In this document: positions 13,159-25,300 of the stretch, piece after piece | Layout: the number at the start of each line of letters is the position of its first letter | How positions within the stretch are numbered: position 1 is the stretch's first letter | Source of the DNA: Sanderia malayensis | Lineage: Eukaryota; Cnidaria; Scyphozoa; Semaeostomeae; Pelagiidae | Reading direction: 5' to 3' | DNA length: 64,000 bases | NCBI GenBank assembly: GCA_013076295.1 | Contig: RQOL01000660.1 | Coordinates: 5,084,001-5,148,000, forward strand | Position numbers and translations under genes: made by a program | The notes under the pieces: generated by a model | The model's input: the letters and a program-made list of their open reading frames with translations, nothing else | Database searches by the model: none | Told to the model about the DNA's origin: nothing

Positions 13159-15463
13159 CTACACGTGTCCTGGGAACTTTTTTTTGATAAAGGAAACCAG
13201 TAAGTCAACATCAAGTTTTATAACTCCAAACATTTTCATATCAGAAGCACCTTTATCTTGCAATTGCAGCAGATCCTGAACAATCAATTAACAAACATCA
13301 ATTTTACCATATTTGCTTCCCCATATTTGTTACTTAAAATATTGTAGACTAACTCTTCCTGTTGCCCTGTCAAAATCTGTCAAAGCATGGAAGTTTCTTA
13401 CTAAATCTTGATTTTTACGACCAAAAGTTGTTGTTACACAATATCAGAGATTCTAATTCTAAGGTGACTTAAGAATTTAATAAGAACCCAGAACTTTTTG
13501 GCTTTAAAACAATCCATGCTAACACAACATTTCTTGTAAACCAAACACAACTAAGTATAACAAAACAATAAGAAAATCAACAGGTCTTGATATCAACAAA
13601 AATGTATTGCTTACCACATTGAGCAATGTGGAATCATCCTAGTACAGAGAGCCCTTATAAAAAATTCCTAGAACAATAATTTACATGCACTAACTCAAAA
13701 ACCTTTCCTTAGTAAACTCAATATTCTAACCATAACTTTTCCCAAATACTGCATGAGATGCACAACTATTTTGATGCATACCAATGGAAAAAAGCTGGCA
13801 AAAGTGTGATCAATCAGAATCTCACCTGGAAATCAAGATCTTCCTTTTGAACGGTAACACCCATGAATTTGGCTGTTACATGAAATAGACCAAGTTCCAG
13901 TTCATCACCAGTAATAAATGTTAATTTCACTTTTTTGAATCTGCAAAAATAAATAATAAAGTCCTTCACATTTTGTTTAAAAACAAACAAAATAACCTGA
14001 TTTATAAAAGTAAATTAAGTACGAATATGAAATCTGGATAACAACCACCATGGAGTGTGCATACCAACTATTGGGTAAATAAATTTCAGCCATGACTTCC
14101 CAATCGTTTGAGTAAAAATATTCAGTCCTTGATGTACCATAAGAATCAAACCCATATTTTTGTTTTATAGGCACCATTGTTTACTGTTAATTAATATATT
14201 TTTTTGGTCCTCAGTCGTAGATAGATGTAGCCAAAATCTCAACAACAAGTGTTCTAGCCAGGGATAAGGCAATATTGCATGCACTAGAAGCCTTGGTGGG
14301 GAGTGCCATATATTCCAAAATGAAATGCAAAAGAAAGATAGCTGAACTCACTGAGATTGCTGCATATTATCAATTTCCAATATAATTCCCTTTTTATTAA
14401 GCTCATGTCCATTGTATTTGACTTTCTTTGCCTTTTTCCTACAGGACAGCAAAACATGTTAAAATACAGAATAATACAATGCAACCTTTTACACTTTTTT
14501 TTATAAGAACACATTTTATAAGAACACTGAGGCTCGATTTTTGCCTTTCCAAACATTCTCAAAAAAATAAGAACAAGTTTAGAACATGCTCAGCCTCGGA
14601 TGAGAAATTAAAAAAGAAACAAAAAGTGATTTTTGAATTTTTTCACTTCAACAAAACGAAACCATGCAATTCCTAAACAAAAGTCATTCATAAGACAACC
14701 TGTTATGCCGTAGTAAAGTAGCTGAGTACATGTATAAATAATATTTGAGTTCTGGTCTAATATCACTGCAAAAATAAAATAAGAACACTTTTAAGAACAT
14801 TTGAGCCTCAAATTATGAAAAAATTAAGAACATCGAGCCTCGGCAAAAATTACCTGGTTCTTATAAAAAAAAAGAGTGTATTAAGAACATATTTTTACAA
14901 ATTACCTGGCTTGAATACTGCCATCATTAGTAACAAACCATGGAACATTTCCTTCAAATTGGATCAAATTTGGAATTTTCCGACATGGGTCTTTAACTAT
15001 TAGCGAAACTGGCTAATGCTCCACCATTTATGTTGTTTAACTGGAAAAGCTAAGTAGTTGACCCTTTATTAACTATTTTCCGAAATATTCTGCTAAATTG
15101 CCTGAGGTTCAAAATTCAATGTCTTAAAAAATAACTGTCACCACACAGAACCACTTCTATAGGTTTACCATTCTTCTGTATAATTTCCTAATATTTGTAA
15201 AATTAAACAGTAAAGGACCAGGAGTCAACAGAGATTTCTGAAAATTTAATGCAGTCAAAGTCCACGTTCGACATTTTACCGTTGCATTTGAGTTGGTTGG
15301 TTGAGGAGGTGGCTCATGAGGGGAGTGGTTTTATGAATGGCTAGGCCAGCCAGGCCAAGCAGGAAAACATTATTACACACAAAAAAGGATTAAATAGATA
15401 AAAAAAAATTGAAATTGGACAGCAGATAGCAACTTACCTTGGCAGAGGTGCGGCTTCGGCCAT
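13159..15463 (-). CDS. Stand-alone IQGAP C-terminal-module protein (114 residues)
   Basis: Four exons on the minus strand, 15438-15463, 14352-14438, 13826-13940 and 13159-13275, join in one open frame of 345 bases. Exon 1 is a short start exon (MAEAAPLP plus two bases of an Arg codon) with donor AAG|GTAAGT. Exons 2-4 are homologous to the last three exons of the adjacent IQGAP gene (18424-18555, 17118-17226, 16511-16624), with identical intron phases and roughly half of residues identical by eye: shared words include KYN, KG..LEI, KFMGV versus RFMGV, DLLQLQ and MKMFG. The lysine-rich start of IQGAP exon 43 is shortened, exon 3 has two extra codons, and the end is KKKFPGHV rather than NKKFYGK. 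No stop or frameshift interrupts it, and all splice sites are GT-AG. Nothing of the CH, WW, IQ or GAP regions is present. It could instead serve as alternative 3' exons of IQGAP, because phases would permit it; the private start exon argues against that. Function unknown; a regulator or competitor of the IQGAP tail is inference. Confidence 0.75.
14490..14880. repeat. Inverted-repeat element, family C copy 1
   Basis: Begins tacacttttttttataagaa and ends with its complement ttcttataaaaaaaaagagtgta, with inner words such as 'ataagaacactgaggctcga'. It lies in intron 1 of the small IQGAP-tail gene and is related to the copy at about 51396-51742. About 390 bases, no coding capacity: a MITE-like element. 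Confidence 0.7.
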
Positions 15464-16118
15464 GATAGTTTTCTTTTGAGAACAAAATTTTCCTTCCTCC
15501 AAGTTCCAGTGCTGTTTTTCTTCAATTTCAATCTTTACAACATGATCTTGATGACTTCGCAATTTGATAGAATAGCTTCGTGTCGCATCGCATCCTTCGT
15601 CAGGAGTCAAGTGCGTCATTTTTTTTTCATTGAATTGAATTTTTTTGAAAGCATAATGTTTTATAAATTAGTGAGGTAGAATAGATTTATAAGCAATTCA
15701 AATAATTAGAAAAAGCTCAAAAAGTCAAACGTCAGTTAATCAGAGAATTGCTTATCCTCAGCAATGATTAAACGCCTACGGCATTTATTAACAGCATTCA
15801 AAGCAGTGACGTCAATCAAGCATCAGTTGACAATGTTTCTTCAAATCCGCAGAGATATAAATGAGAAATTGAAGGAAATATTGACACACAAAAGTGTTGC
15901 ACCAAGAAGCATTGAACGTCCCCCTTCAAAAACTCAAGCAAGCAATAAGCGCAAAGCATAAAAACGGCGAGCACGTAATGTGAATGAGGCTCTTTGTGAA
16001 TCTTTCCTTTAGATGCGCTTCTTTTTTAAAACAGCCCATACAACAAGCTCATTAATTGGCAAAATTTTGCTGGATCGAAACAATGGTGAAAAATAACAAA
16101 ACTCAAATTGAGTTCGAC
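15464..16118. other. Gap between the small IQGAP-tail gene and the IQGAP poly(A) site
   Basis: About 650 bases that must hold the promoter of the small gene (reading left) and the sequence past the IQGAP 3' UTR. A 65-codon + strand open frame at 15764-15961 is rich in Lys and Arg but shows no known motif; it is reported as a weak candidate in the findings. Confidence 0.4.
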
Positions 16119-16124
16119 TTTATT
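16119..16124 (-). terminator. Possible IQGAP poly(A) signal
   Basis: AATAAA on the minus strand, 387 bases after the IQGAP TAA stop at 16511. It is the first AATAAA I could find downstream; no experimental support. Confidence 0.4.
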
Positions 16125-16510
16125 AACATCAAATTGATTTTAATCTTTAGCTATTAGAACAAGTAATAAATAATCGAATACAAAAATCAGAATTTCTGAA
16201 CAACAACTTGAAAGCAAGGAAAATTGCAAATTTGTGCAGGTGGTTGGTAGGCCCTTGATAGTTAATTCAAAACGGTCAGTTACGGTTAGAGCGGTTACTA
16301 TTGGAAATCGTGAAGTTGAATGCACAGTGTGTTTGAGCTTGCATTAACCACAAATACCACATTTCTAATCAGCTAAATAGTCATTCATTTATAAAATTGC
16401 GTGTTTTTTTGCGATACAAAAGTAATTATAGCTATTTCGTTTCTGCCAGAAAAGTAAGTTCAAAATGTTTCGGTCAACGTAACATGACCTAGTTTTTAAT
16501 CTGGTCCAAT

Positions 16511-19500
16511 TTATTTCCCATAGAACTTCTTGTTTACAAGGAAGATGAGAAGGTTGACGTTGATTTTTGCCTTTCCAAACATTTTCATCACGGCAACACC
16601 TTCGTATTGCAATTGCAGCAAATCCTAAATAATCAATTATTAAATTATTACAATTAACACAATCAACCACATATTATTAGCCATATCTTATCTTACAATG
16701 TAGCCGTATTTACACTACAAAGGTTAACCTGGGCTGAACCCAGGTTACGTTAACTCAGGTTAACTGCATTTACATACACTACAAAAGTTAACCCCGGTTA
16801 ATTTTTGTAGTGTAAATTGGGCTTAGGTATGTTTATAGCTACAAGCAGCTTTGCTCATTACAGTAATCACCACGCGCTTGTTATCTGCACTACTTTGCAC
16901 TTGTGTAACACTTAGCTAAGAAACATGTTCTTAGTCAAGAACGATATCTATTTATCGCTACGGTTGTCCAAATTAATCGTCAATTCTTATGGTGCTGGGG
17001 AGGGGATTCAACATTATCAAAACACAAATATCTTACGCTTTGCAAACAAGACTCCACAATATTGGCGGGGTGGAGTGAGGGTGTGGGGGTATGGTAAGCC
17101 AAAAGAGAAATTCTCACCTGGAAAACGAGGTTCACCTTCTCCATGGCAACTCCCATAAATCTAGCCGATACATCGAATAACCCAATTTCATCGCCAGCAC
17201 TGATTTCAAACTGAACATTCTTAAATCTGCAAAAAAGACAAAAATTGTCAAAGGTCTCTTGCATAAATCAAAATGAATTGGAAAATGAGCTGCCTATTTA
17301 ATTCATAAATACAGTATAATGTATTACACGTTTCGTTATTTCTACTATCCCACTCCCAAGGACGCCAACAGCCGTGGGGACACAAGGGGCATCTGCCCCC
17401 CCCCCCGATTTTCGAGAAAGACAATCCCCACTGGGGCCTCAGACTTGCAATGCTTCACTACCGAATTCCCAGTTCTTCATATCGTTAACCATTGAAATAC
17501 GATTAAAACCATCACACATAGCATGGGTTATCTGCGTTGATTGCTTGGTAAGATGCATATAGTGACACAGCGCGTCAACTACCCAGACGGCAGACCAAGG
17601 CTTCTTACAAATAACATTCATTGAGATGAGATGAACCAGCGAATTCGGGTAACAACAGTCACCGCACTGTTATTAATCTCAAAATGATTGTGATTAATAA
17701 AGAAAACCGCTACGTTTCAAAATTGAACAGACAACAGGCAATGTGGCTATCCAATATGAATAGCTCATGTCGAGGGAGACTTCTAAGGCCACAACAAAAC
17801 AACTCGACAAGCGTTCGCGTAAATATGACCACCACGTAGACTGTATTGTCAGAATCACTGGGCAATATGCGGTTGCGCGTTCTGGGTGATTATCAAAATG
17901 ATTGTGCGGCTCTGTTGCCATATCAAAGTTTGTCTCACTTGCACGCAGGGAAACAGCTTCCGAGTAACCTCATTAAATGAGCCTACGACAAAAATAATTC
18001 GCTACCCCTCTTCGGTATCATCTCCATAGCAAGAACGATAACAAGTCCATAGTTTACAGGGGGTTAGGCATGTCATAATTCGCAGGACGAAGAGTCTATA
18101 ATAACCAGTTGAGGGTTGACAAATGGAACATCGTAATTTAAGTGCAATTCCTCGTTTGAGTGTGAAATATGTTTTCTTCCCTTTCAATTTTTAATTTATT
18201 TAGTGTATATGCGCCAAGTTTGACCCTTGATAACTCATACTGTCATTAACTGGAACAATTTTCTCATTCCCATCCGTGGAACATCAAGAGTCAAAAAGGA
18301 ATGGACGCGATGGAGTGGAATCGACGCCCTTTTTACTGAGCACCAGTGTAGCTATCACTGAGCTTGAACTAGAGATGACAAAAGGCAGAGAATATATGAG
18401 AATAAATTGGACGTTTAACTTACTGGTGCTGTGGCAATCCTTCTATTTCCAGTACGACCCCCTTTTCGTACAATTTCTGTGCATTGTATTTGATTGTACC
18501 TTTGACGATCTTCTCCTCCTTCTTGCCCTTCTTTGACTTCGATTTCGCATTCTTCCTGCAAAGAAATCGAGAAATTCTCAAATACATTCCACACATTTTT
18601 TCAATTTGAAATAGAATTCGGGGACTGTTAACCAACTCAAAAATTAAATAACATATACTTCGTAATTAAAATTGACTATAGTCGGCTGCGAGTTGCAACA
18701 CTGCTATTCGACAACTATCAATATACTTCCCAGTTTAACTTAACCTTATCAGTTTAAAGAAAAAAGCACTGGACCCTTGAACTAGTTCATGGCACAATTA
18801 ACCCTCAATATGATGAAATAGTTTTTCATACTTCGTTCTCTCTACACAAGGTTCGTAAAACCAGGAATCTGTTGTCATAGGAAATGCATCTACTGAATAA
18901 ACAGACAACGAAGGTGGCCTGCGGCAATCGCTAAAAGAAACAACGACCAAGACATAAGAATTCTAATTCATTGCATAAGCTTTTTGCATGCTAAGACATA
19001 TCTAATCCTAACTAATCCAGTTTAATATCAATTGACAATGCAACACCACTGTCGAGATTAGCTGCATTGTTCACGCGATTATTGCTTCGAAAATTAAAGG
19101 GGATTCATCAGTGGTAATGCATACCAAACAACGCCTAATTCAAGGATCAAACAGTAATTATCAGTCTAAATCACAAATTACGTTATCCATCATGAATGGG
19201 CCTCGTGTTGGGCGAATCGGGGTAGAATCACAATGACGTACTGGGTTTATTATGTCTGCCTGGCGCAAAAGACCGAAATGAGATCACGAAGCACAACATG
19301 CGGGAATTTTTCATTTGGACACGTTCACGCGGGAATTAACGGCTTAGCAAATGAAAAATGCAAACAAATCAGAGAGAGTGGAGATAAGGCCCAGTACCCA
19401 CGCGCTTAGAGAAAGCTGTGCATAGCGCAACTAATAGTGGCCTAGCCAGTAAGCATGTGGAAACGCACGTAAATCATGCTTGCTGGTTGGATTTAAATGA

Positions 19501-22333
19501 GTAAGATTAACGTTGCTTGCTATGTAATGTCAATCTATTGTGAGCATTAGTAACCATGAGATGTTCACTGAATGTAGCTTTCACTCCATTGAAATCAGAC
19601 TTATTAAAAACGTGCACATAATTGAGACCCACATGTCGGCAATCTTTTAACTCAAATCGCTTCATGGTTGTGAACCCAAGATATATAGCAACCCAAGAAC
19701 CCAAGAACAACTACCACATGAACTCGAACAACCTTCTTAGCAGTCTAATTCCTCGGTGTTTCAAGACTTGAAGTTAAATTTTAATCAATATTTGTGCCCA
19801 CAGAACTTACTTTTTCGCCAAATTGTCCAGACAAACTTGAATATACTGGTTGTAGTATTCGATTTGCTCTTGGAAGAATTTCTCTTTCTTGTTCAAATTG
19901 TCAAGTGTTTCTCTCAGCTTCATCAACTCCTGTTTTCTACGCTGGCGGTAGCGACGCTGGTTCCTGATATCCTGAAAACAACCAAGAAGAAAATTCAGCA
20001 AACATAACCAAGGCGGTTAGGGTTAATGTCCCGAGCTTTTGCAATACGACACATGAAACCAAACACGTAATCTACTAAAAACGAGCTGGGTTACGTAGTT
20101 TGAACGTAAGTAAACCATAGTAAATAGAAGGAGGACTATGAGTAAACTGACCTTGGCAATGGCATTGATAATTTCTTGGTAATCATTTTTTGCAGAAACA
20201 AGACCTTGGGCCTCGAGAACCTTCAAGTTCCTCCAAACCTTCTTCTTGATATCCTGTAGAGGCAGTCTAAAATACGCAAAGAAAATCCAAAGAAATTAGG
20301 TCAAATGAATAGTAAACTAGCGAATTGGATAATAATTGCAGGAATTGCAACTGTGGCTGAATATAATAAAGTCTCAACATATAAAAAGCCCGTATTCATT
20401 TCAAAAGACTGTTTGCTATTGCAATGAATTGCTAACCGCTCTCCAAGTTCCTCGGAGTGAGCCCAAAAATTCAATTGAATAGCAAGTGGAAAACTGAGAT
20501 TTATATAACGAATCCTTACACGAAAAACTCTGATCTAGCAATTTAAAGAATTATCAAAAGCAGGCAGTAACTCCCTGGATGGTGCGATTTATATCATGAT
20601 TTAACAATGTTGAAATTAGATGGACCCGGGGGGTAAGTCTGTTGAGACAATCACCTGCTTTCTCCATGAAGAGATGCAGATCTTCTTATGGATGCCTTCT
20701 TTGCTCGATCCAAGTCTTCCCGTTGCTTAGTAATGCGTTGATGTTCGGCTTCCTACAAATATGACGTCATCAAATTAAATCAACCAATGATTGTGGACAA
20801 AAGTCCCTGGGACACTTGGCGTAAAATACGCTAACAACCCAAGTGTCGCTAAAGAGGTTGTTTGCGTAAAATACGCTAACAATCTCTCCAAAGCTAACAA
20901 CACCAAGCTTCTTCAGGGACTTGCTCAACCCGTCACTCTCTCTAAAAAATTGTTTTCTCGATCAAACCCCTTGTGATTATCGTGGAAAAAATGTGCTAAT
21001 ATTGTATAAAACTGTCCTTAAAGATCCTTTGTCCTCCTTTTTTTGGGAAAAAGGGGGACAAAGGATGCTTCTTAAAATACTTGAAAAAGTAGTAAGTGTC
21101 CCAGCTTATTGAGCATCGAGTGCGAGGCAAAACAAGATAGGCTCGCAAGACAACCAATGTCTTATCGATACAAGTATCCAATGATAGCTAACATTCTCAA
21201 ACAACAAAAGTTAGTTCCCAGTGGGCAACAGTTTTGGCGCCAAAATCTGTGGGTCAATTTACAAGGTCTCACGCCATCAAAAACGCGTAGAAATTCGGGT
21301 GCAAAAACTTCTCAAAAGGTTTTCAAGTTTACGTTCATGAAAGATCTTATATAACGACGAAGAAACGCATAAAAATAATCGTAAAAATTGTGTATAAAAT
21401 TGAATCAAGACACTCACCTGTTCCTGGGTTGCTGGTATTTCAAGAATTTGGATGAGTGTTTCGGCATGTTGCACTCTCATCACCTCAACAATCAGTTTTT
21501 TCGTCCTAAAATTAAACGTTTACATAAATAACAACAAATAGACGGTATTAGAGAAACCAACAGTGTCACTTAATCCAAAAAAGCTGCAAAAGCACACCAT
21601 TGCAGACAATAAAAGACAACAATAATCATTTAGTAACGAATTAGTTAGAATCAAGTTGTGATACGAACCTTACGAAAAGTGCTTTGATATCGGAGTCATC
21701 GTCATCTGGAACTTCGAACTTATTTGTCAGAGTTAAAGATATTTCAGTCTTGCCCAACTTCACAAGCTGCTGTTCGTTCTCTTCGCCTTCCACGGGCTTC
21801 ACACCGCCTTAACAAAAATTGCACAACATAAAAAACATATAACACAACATGCTTTCATATTAACATGTATATGACAAGCGTGTAGCAAATATTTAGAAAG
21901 GTTTCACGTGTGTATCCGTTGCATAAGCATACGTACCAATCATGTCCTCAACTGTAGGTACATCTCCAATATCCATCATGATGTCTCGTAATGGATCATC
22001 TTGTTCTGGAGCGAGGCTATCAATGTGTTCATGCAGCAACTAACATAAAACGAGAATCACGATAACAAGAATAGTTGACTGTCTATAAGGTCGTAGGCAA
22101 CAATCGTAGGAGGAGAGTAGCAGCAATATAGCGTACAATAACCGTACAATAACAAGAGGGCTTAGGATATATTATAGAGGGAATGCAAGCGTGAACTAAC
22201 CTGATGTGTGTCAATGATCTCCTGTACTGTTATGTAAACTGTTGGTTTACTCAACATAGTTATATCACTGTATTGATCGATTCCAAAATGTGTTTCTGCA
22301 TCTTCAACCTGTGAGGTAGCTTTAAAGAACCGT
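16511..22333 (-). CDS. IQGAP: IQGAP exons 36-45: RasGAP C-terminal (RGCT) and tail
   Basis: Residues about 1264-1659. Includes GIDQYSDITMLSKPTVYITV, the acidic linker DVPDD-like segment in exon 38, AKNDYQEIINAIAK, DIRNQRRYRQRRKQEL, a helical NKKEKFFQEQIEYYNQYIQ segment, FKNVQFEI...GLFDVSARFMGV and DLLQLQYEGVAVMKMFGKAK, ending NKKFYGK. This tail binds E-cadherin, beta-catenin and CLIP-170 in vertebrates. The last three exons are the ones duplicated in the small gene at 13159-15463. Confidence 0.95.
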
Positions 22334-25300
22334 CTGAAAACAAATAAAGGAGATGATAAAGATCCACCTGATAAAAGATGAGTGCGGAAGACAAGAAACG
22401 AGGTAGGAGAAATGATAAGAGAGAAAAGAAGAAATGGTAAGTGGAAGAAAGAGATAAAGAATGAAAGTGAGATTAAACGATGAATTTGAGATAGATAATT
22501 GGAGGAGTCAAATGAAAAAAGATTCAACTAAGAAAGGAAATGATAGAAAAAGAAAGAAGATAAGATAGAAAACATAAAAAAGAAAAGAAGATCATTATAT
22601 CGACAACAGAAGGAAGAAGAGAAGAAAGACATGTAAATTTCTAGAATCTTTCTTTCTTCCTTCTTTCCTATCTTCTCCTTGAAAATGTAGAATGAATGTA
22701 CAAAAGAAAAAGAGGAATATAAGAAAAAGCATGAAAGAAAAAAGGAAAAGTAAGAGAATGACAATAATTTCGTTAAAAATAATCTACATTTTGGTACTCG
22801 TATATACGAGTACTAAAATGCAGATTGATTATTTGTAGATTATTTGAAATATTATAGAGATATATTATGGATGTATTATGATATATTTGATTATGTCAAA
22901 CCTGAATTTCTTGAATGCTTCTGCAATGTATGGATTCAATGAACTCAAATGTGAGTTCTCACCACCAAACTAGAAGAAAAACAACAAAGAAATATTTGAA
23001 AATAAAGCAATCAAAATCATCAATATTTAAACATCAAAATCGAAATGCGCATGCGTGCTCACTCCATTTCGGGATTGATCTGAGAAGAATCTTGGTTTAT
23101 CTCTCAAGAATATACATTTGAATATACATTTAGTCATTAAAATTTCGAGTTATGGATACTGGACGCATTGGTGAAACGAAATCAAAATCAAAACCAAAGG
23201 AAACAGCAAGCGTTTAACGCATCGATGAATTCATGGTAGCCTCGTTGTCAGAATTAACTACTAAAACAAACAATATTAATTAAAAACATTACTTACCATT
23301 TTATTTGATGCAGCATACTGAAGAACCTTCGCTACGGAGCCAAGATTTCTTCTCTGTAATTGGAATAAAAACAAAAATCACTGTAAAGCAACGGCTCAGC
23401 ACACTGCATCCAATGCAACAACCCCCGGGGAGCAACGCTGCAGCATGTAGTAAAAACCCGCATATAAGAACCAATGGATTAAGAACCTTCAGGGTGATAT
23501 TTCTGCTCAAAAAAATGGGAGAAACAATAGCCTATTGTCTTGGAACAATAGCCTGGGTGGAAATTTACAGGTTCATACTAAATGTATACAAAACTGACAA
23601 ATTTCAGGGGAAATTCAGACTATCCATCCATCCTAATTTTAATATTGATTATTTCAATGCATTACCCCCGTCTTGTGGCATAACATTACAGTGATTTCAA
23701 TTGTCCAACAGTGAATAACCAGGGGGTGTACTCACTTGATCGGATGTGAGGCCACGGTCCACAGTCAAATCGACAATATCAAAAGCATCTGGTGCAACAA
23801 TTGCTGGATTCATGTAACGGTAATAAATAAGATTACCAACAACCTGTGAAAATGAAATCAAATATTCAATAATCAACATGATTAATGTACCGTATTTCCT
23901 CGATTAAACGCCCCGGGGCGTTTATTAGAAAGTACAAGATCACAGCCTCTGTCATTGGGTCCAGAAAAAGAGAAAATGGTTTAGTTGTGCCTTGCCTTTA
24001 TCGAGCAACAATACACTACACCAACTTAAAAAAAATTGTTGTGTGGGGGACGTTTAATCGAAGGGGGACGTTTATTTCAAAAGTTCGTAGCACAAGGGGG
24101 CGTTTATTCGAGGGGGGCGTTTAATCGAGGAAATACGGTAATCATAAATGTGTTTGTCTGTTCAGTGATTGTCATAATAAGAATAGAAGTTTATAATGTC
24201 ACAAACAGGAGTGTTTATGAGTGTCATTTTTACTGTAATTGCACGTTCAGATTACTAAATAAAATAAACTAAAAACCTTGAGAATGTCGTCTTCGGCAGC
24301 CTGAGGGAACTTGTCTAAGAGTGATTCTCTCAAGGTCATAGCAACATACTTCATTCCATACCTACAATAATGCGAAGGCAATTAACATCATGATACACAC
24401 AGTGTTCACTGCTTGATAAAAGCTGACCAAGGTAGAACAACATCACATTTACTATCAGCATTGAGGTAAGTTAGGCAGAAAATAAAGTACAGACGAGACT
24501 CAATATCTACTGGTTAGCCCCAATTTCTCGGAAACTTCGAAAAAATCTCTGTCTTTCCTGATTTCCATTCTTTTCATATTTTGCAACAGGCTTTAGCATC
24601 GAAAAATTCAAAACCTCATTAGTTCGAATAAGTCTATTAATTTATCTCTTTCTATGACAAAAATTTCGTCGGAAACAATTCAAAGTCGGAAGAAGAGGGG
24701 ACACTTCTGAAAGAAGAGGGGACGCTTTGGTTAGCATTCTGAAACATCTGGAGGTACGTTACCCTGGTGCACCCCTCCTTTGCCCCGACGTCTCTATCCA
24801 TAACACATTCAGACGTTCAAACATACATTGATATAGAAAGAGAATAGAAAGAGAACTCACGGAATTTTATCAATGCTCTTTCCGATAAAATTCAAAAATT
24901 TATCAGCAGCATTACGCAGGCTCTTGATAGACTGTTCCACCTTCGCAACGACCTCTGGATGCTTCATCGCAGTTTCGTTGTCCACATCGTATGGTAATTC
25001 ACTGAAAAAAAATTCAGCTGCATTTTGATTTCAGTTGACTTAATATTAATTATAAATTACATTAATGCGTCAATTAATTAATTATGTATAATATAGATTG
25101 TTTGTGGGTATAATGTAAGTGTAAGTTTGTTGCAGCTCCGTAAACTGAGAACTTGCCTAAGGGCAATCTCGACCAATAGCTAGGCAATAAACAAAAGCAA
25201 CAACAAGACATTTTACAAGTCGTTCAGTCTTCAACTGGCCCTAAAATCCCACGAAATAAACTCTCGATTACATGAACTCTGTACATAGTCAACTAAACAC

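Noticed and set aside
14040..14177. Minus-strand frame MVPIKQKYGFDSYGTSRTEY between exons 2 and 3 of the small gene
   Set aside because: It is in the intron, has no counterpart in IQGAP and would disrupt the matching exon phases if included.
22162..22764. Ser/Phe-rich minus-strand frames
   Set aside because: Reading through the polypyrimidine strand of a purine tract; only the part at 22201-22333 is a true IQGAP exon, in a defined frame.
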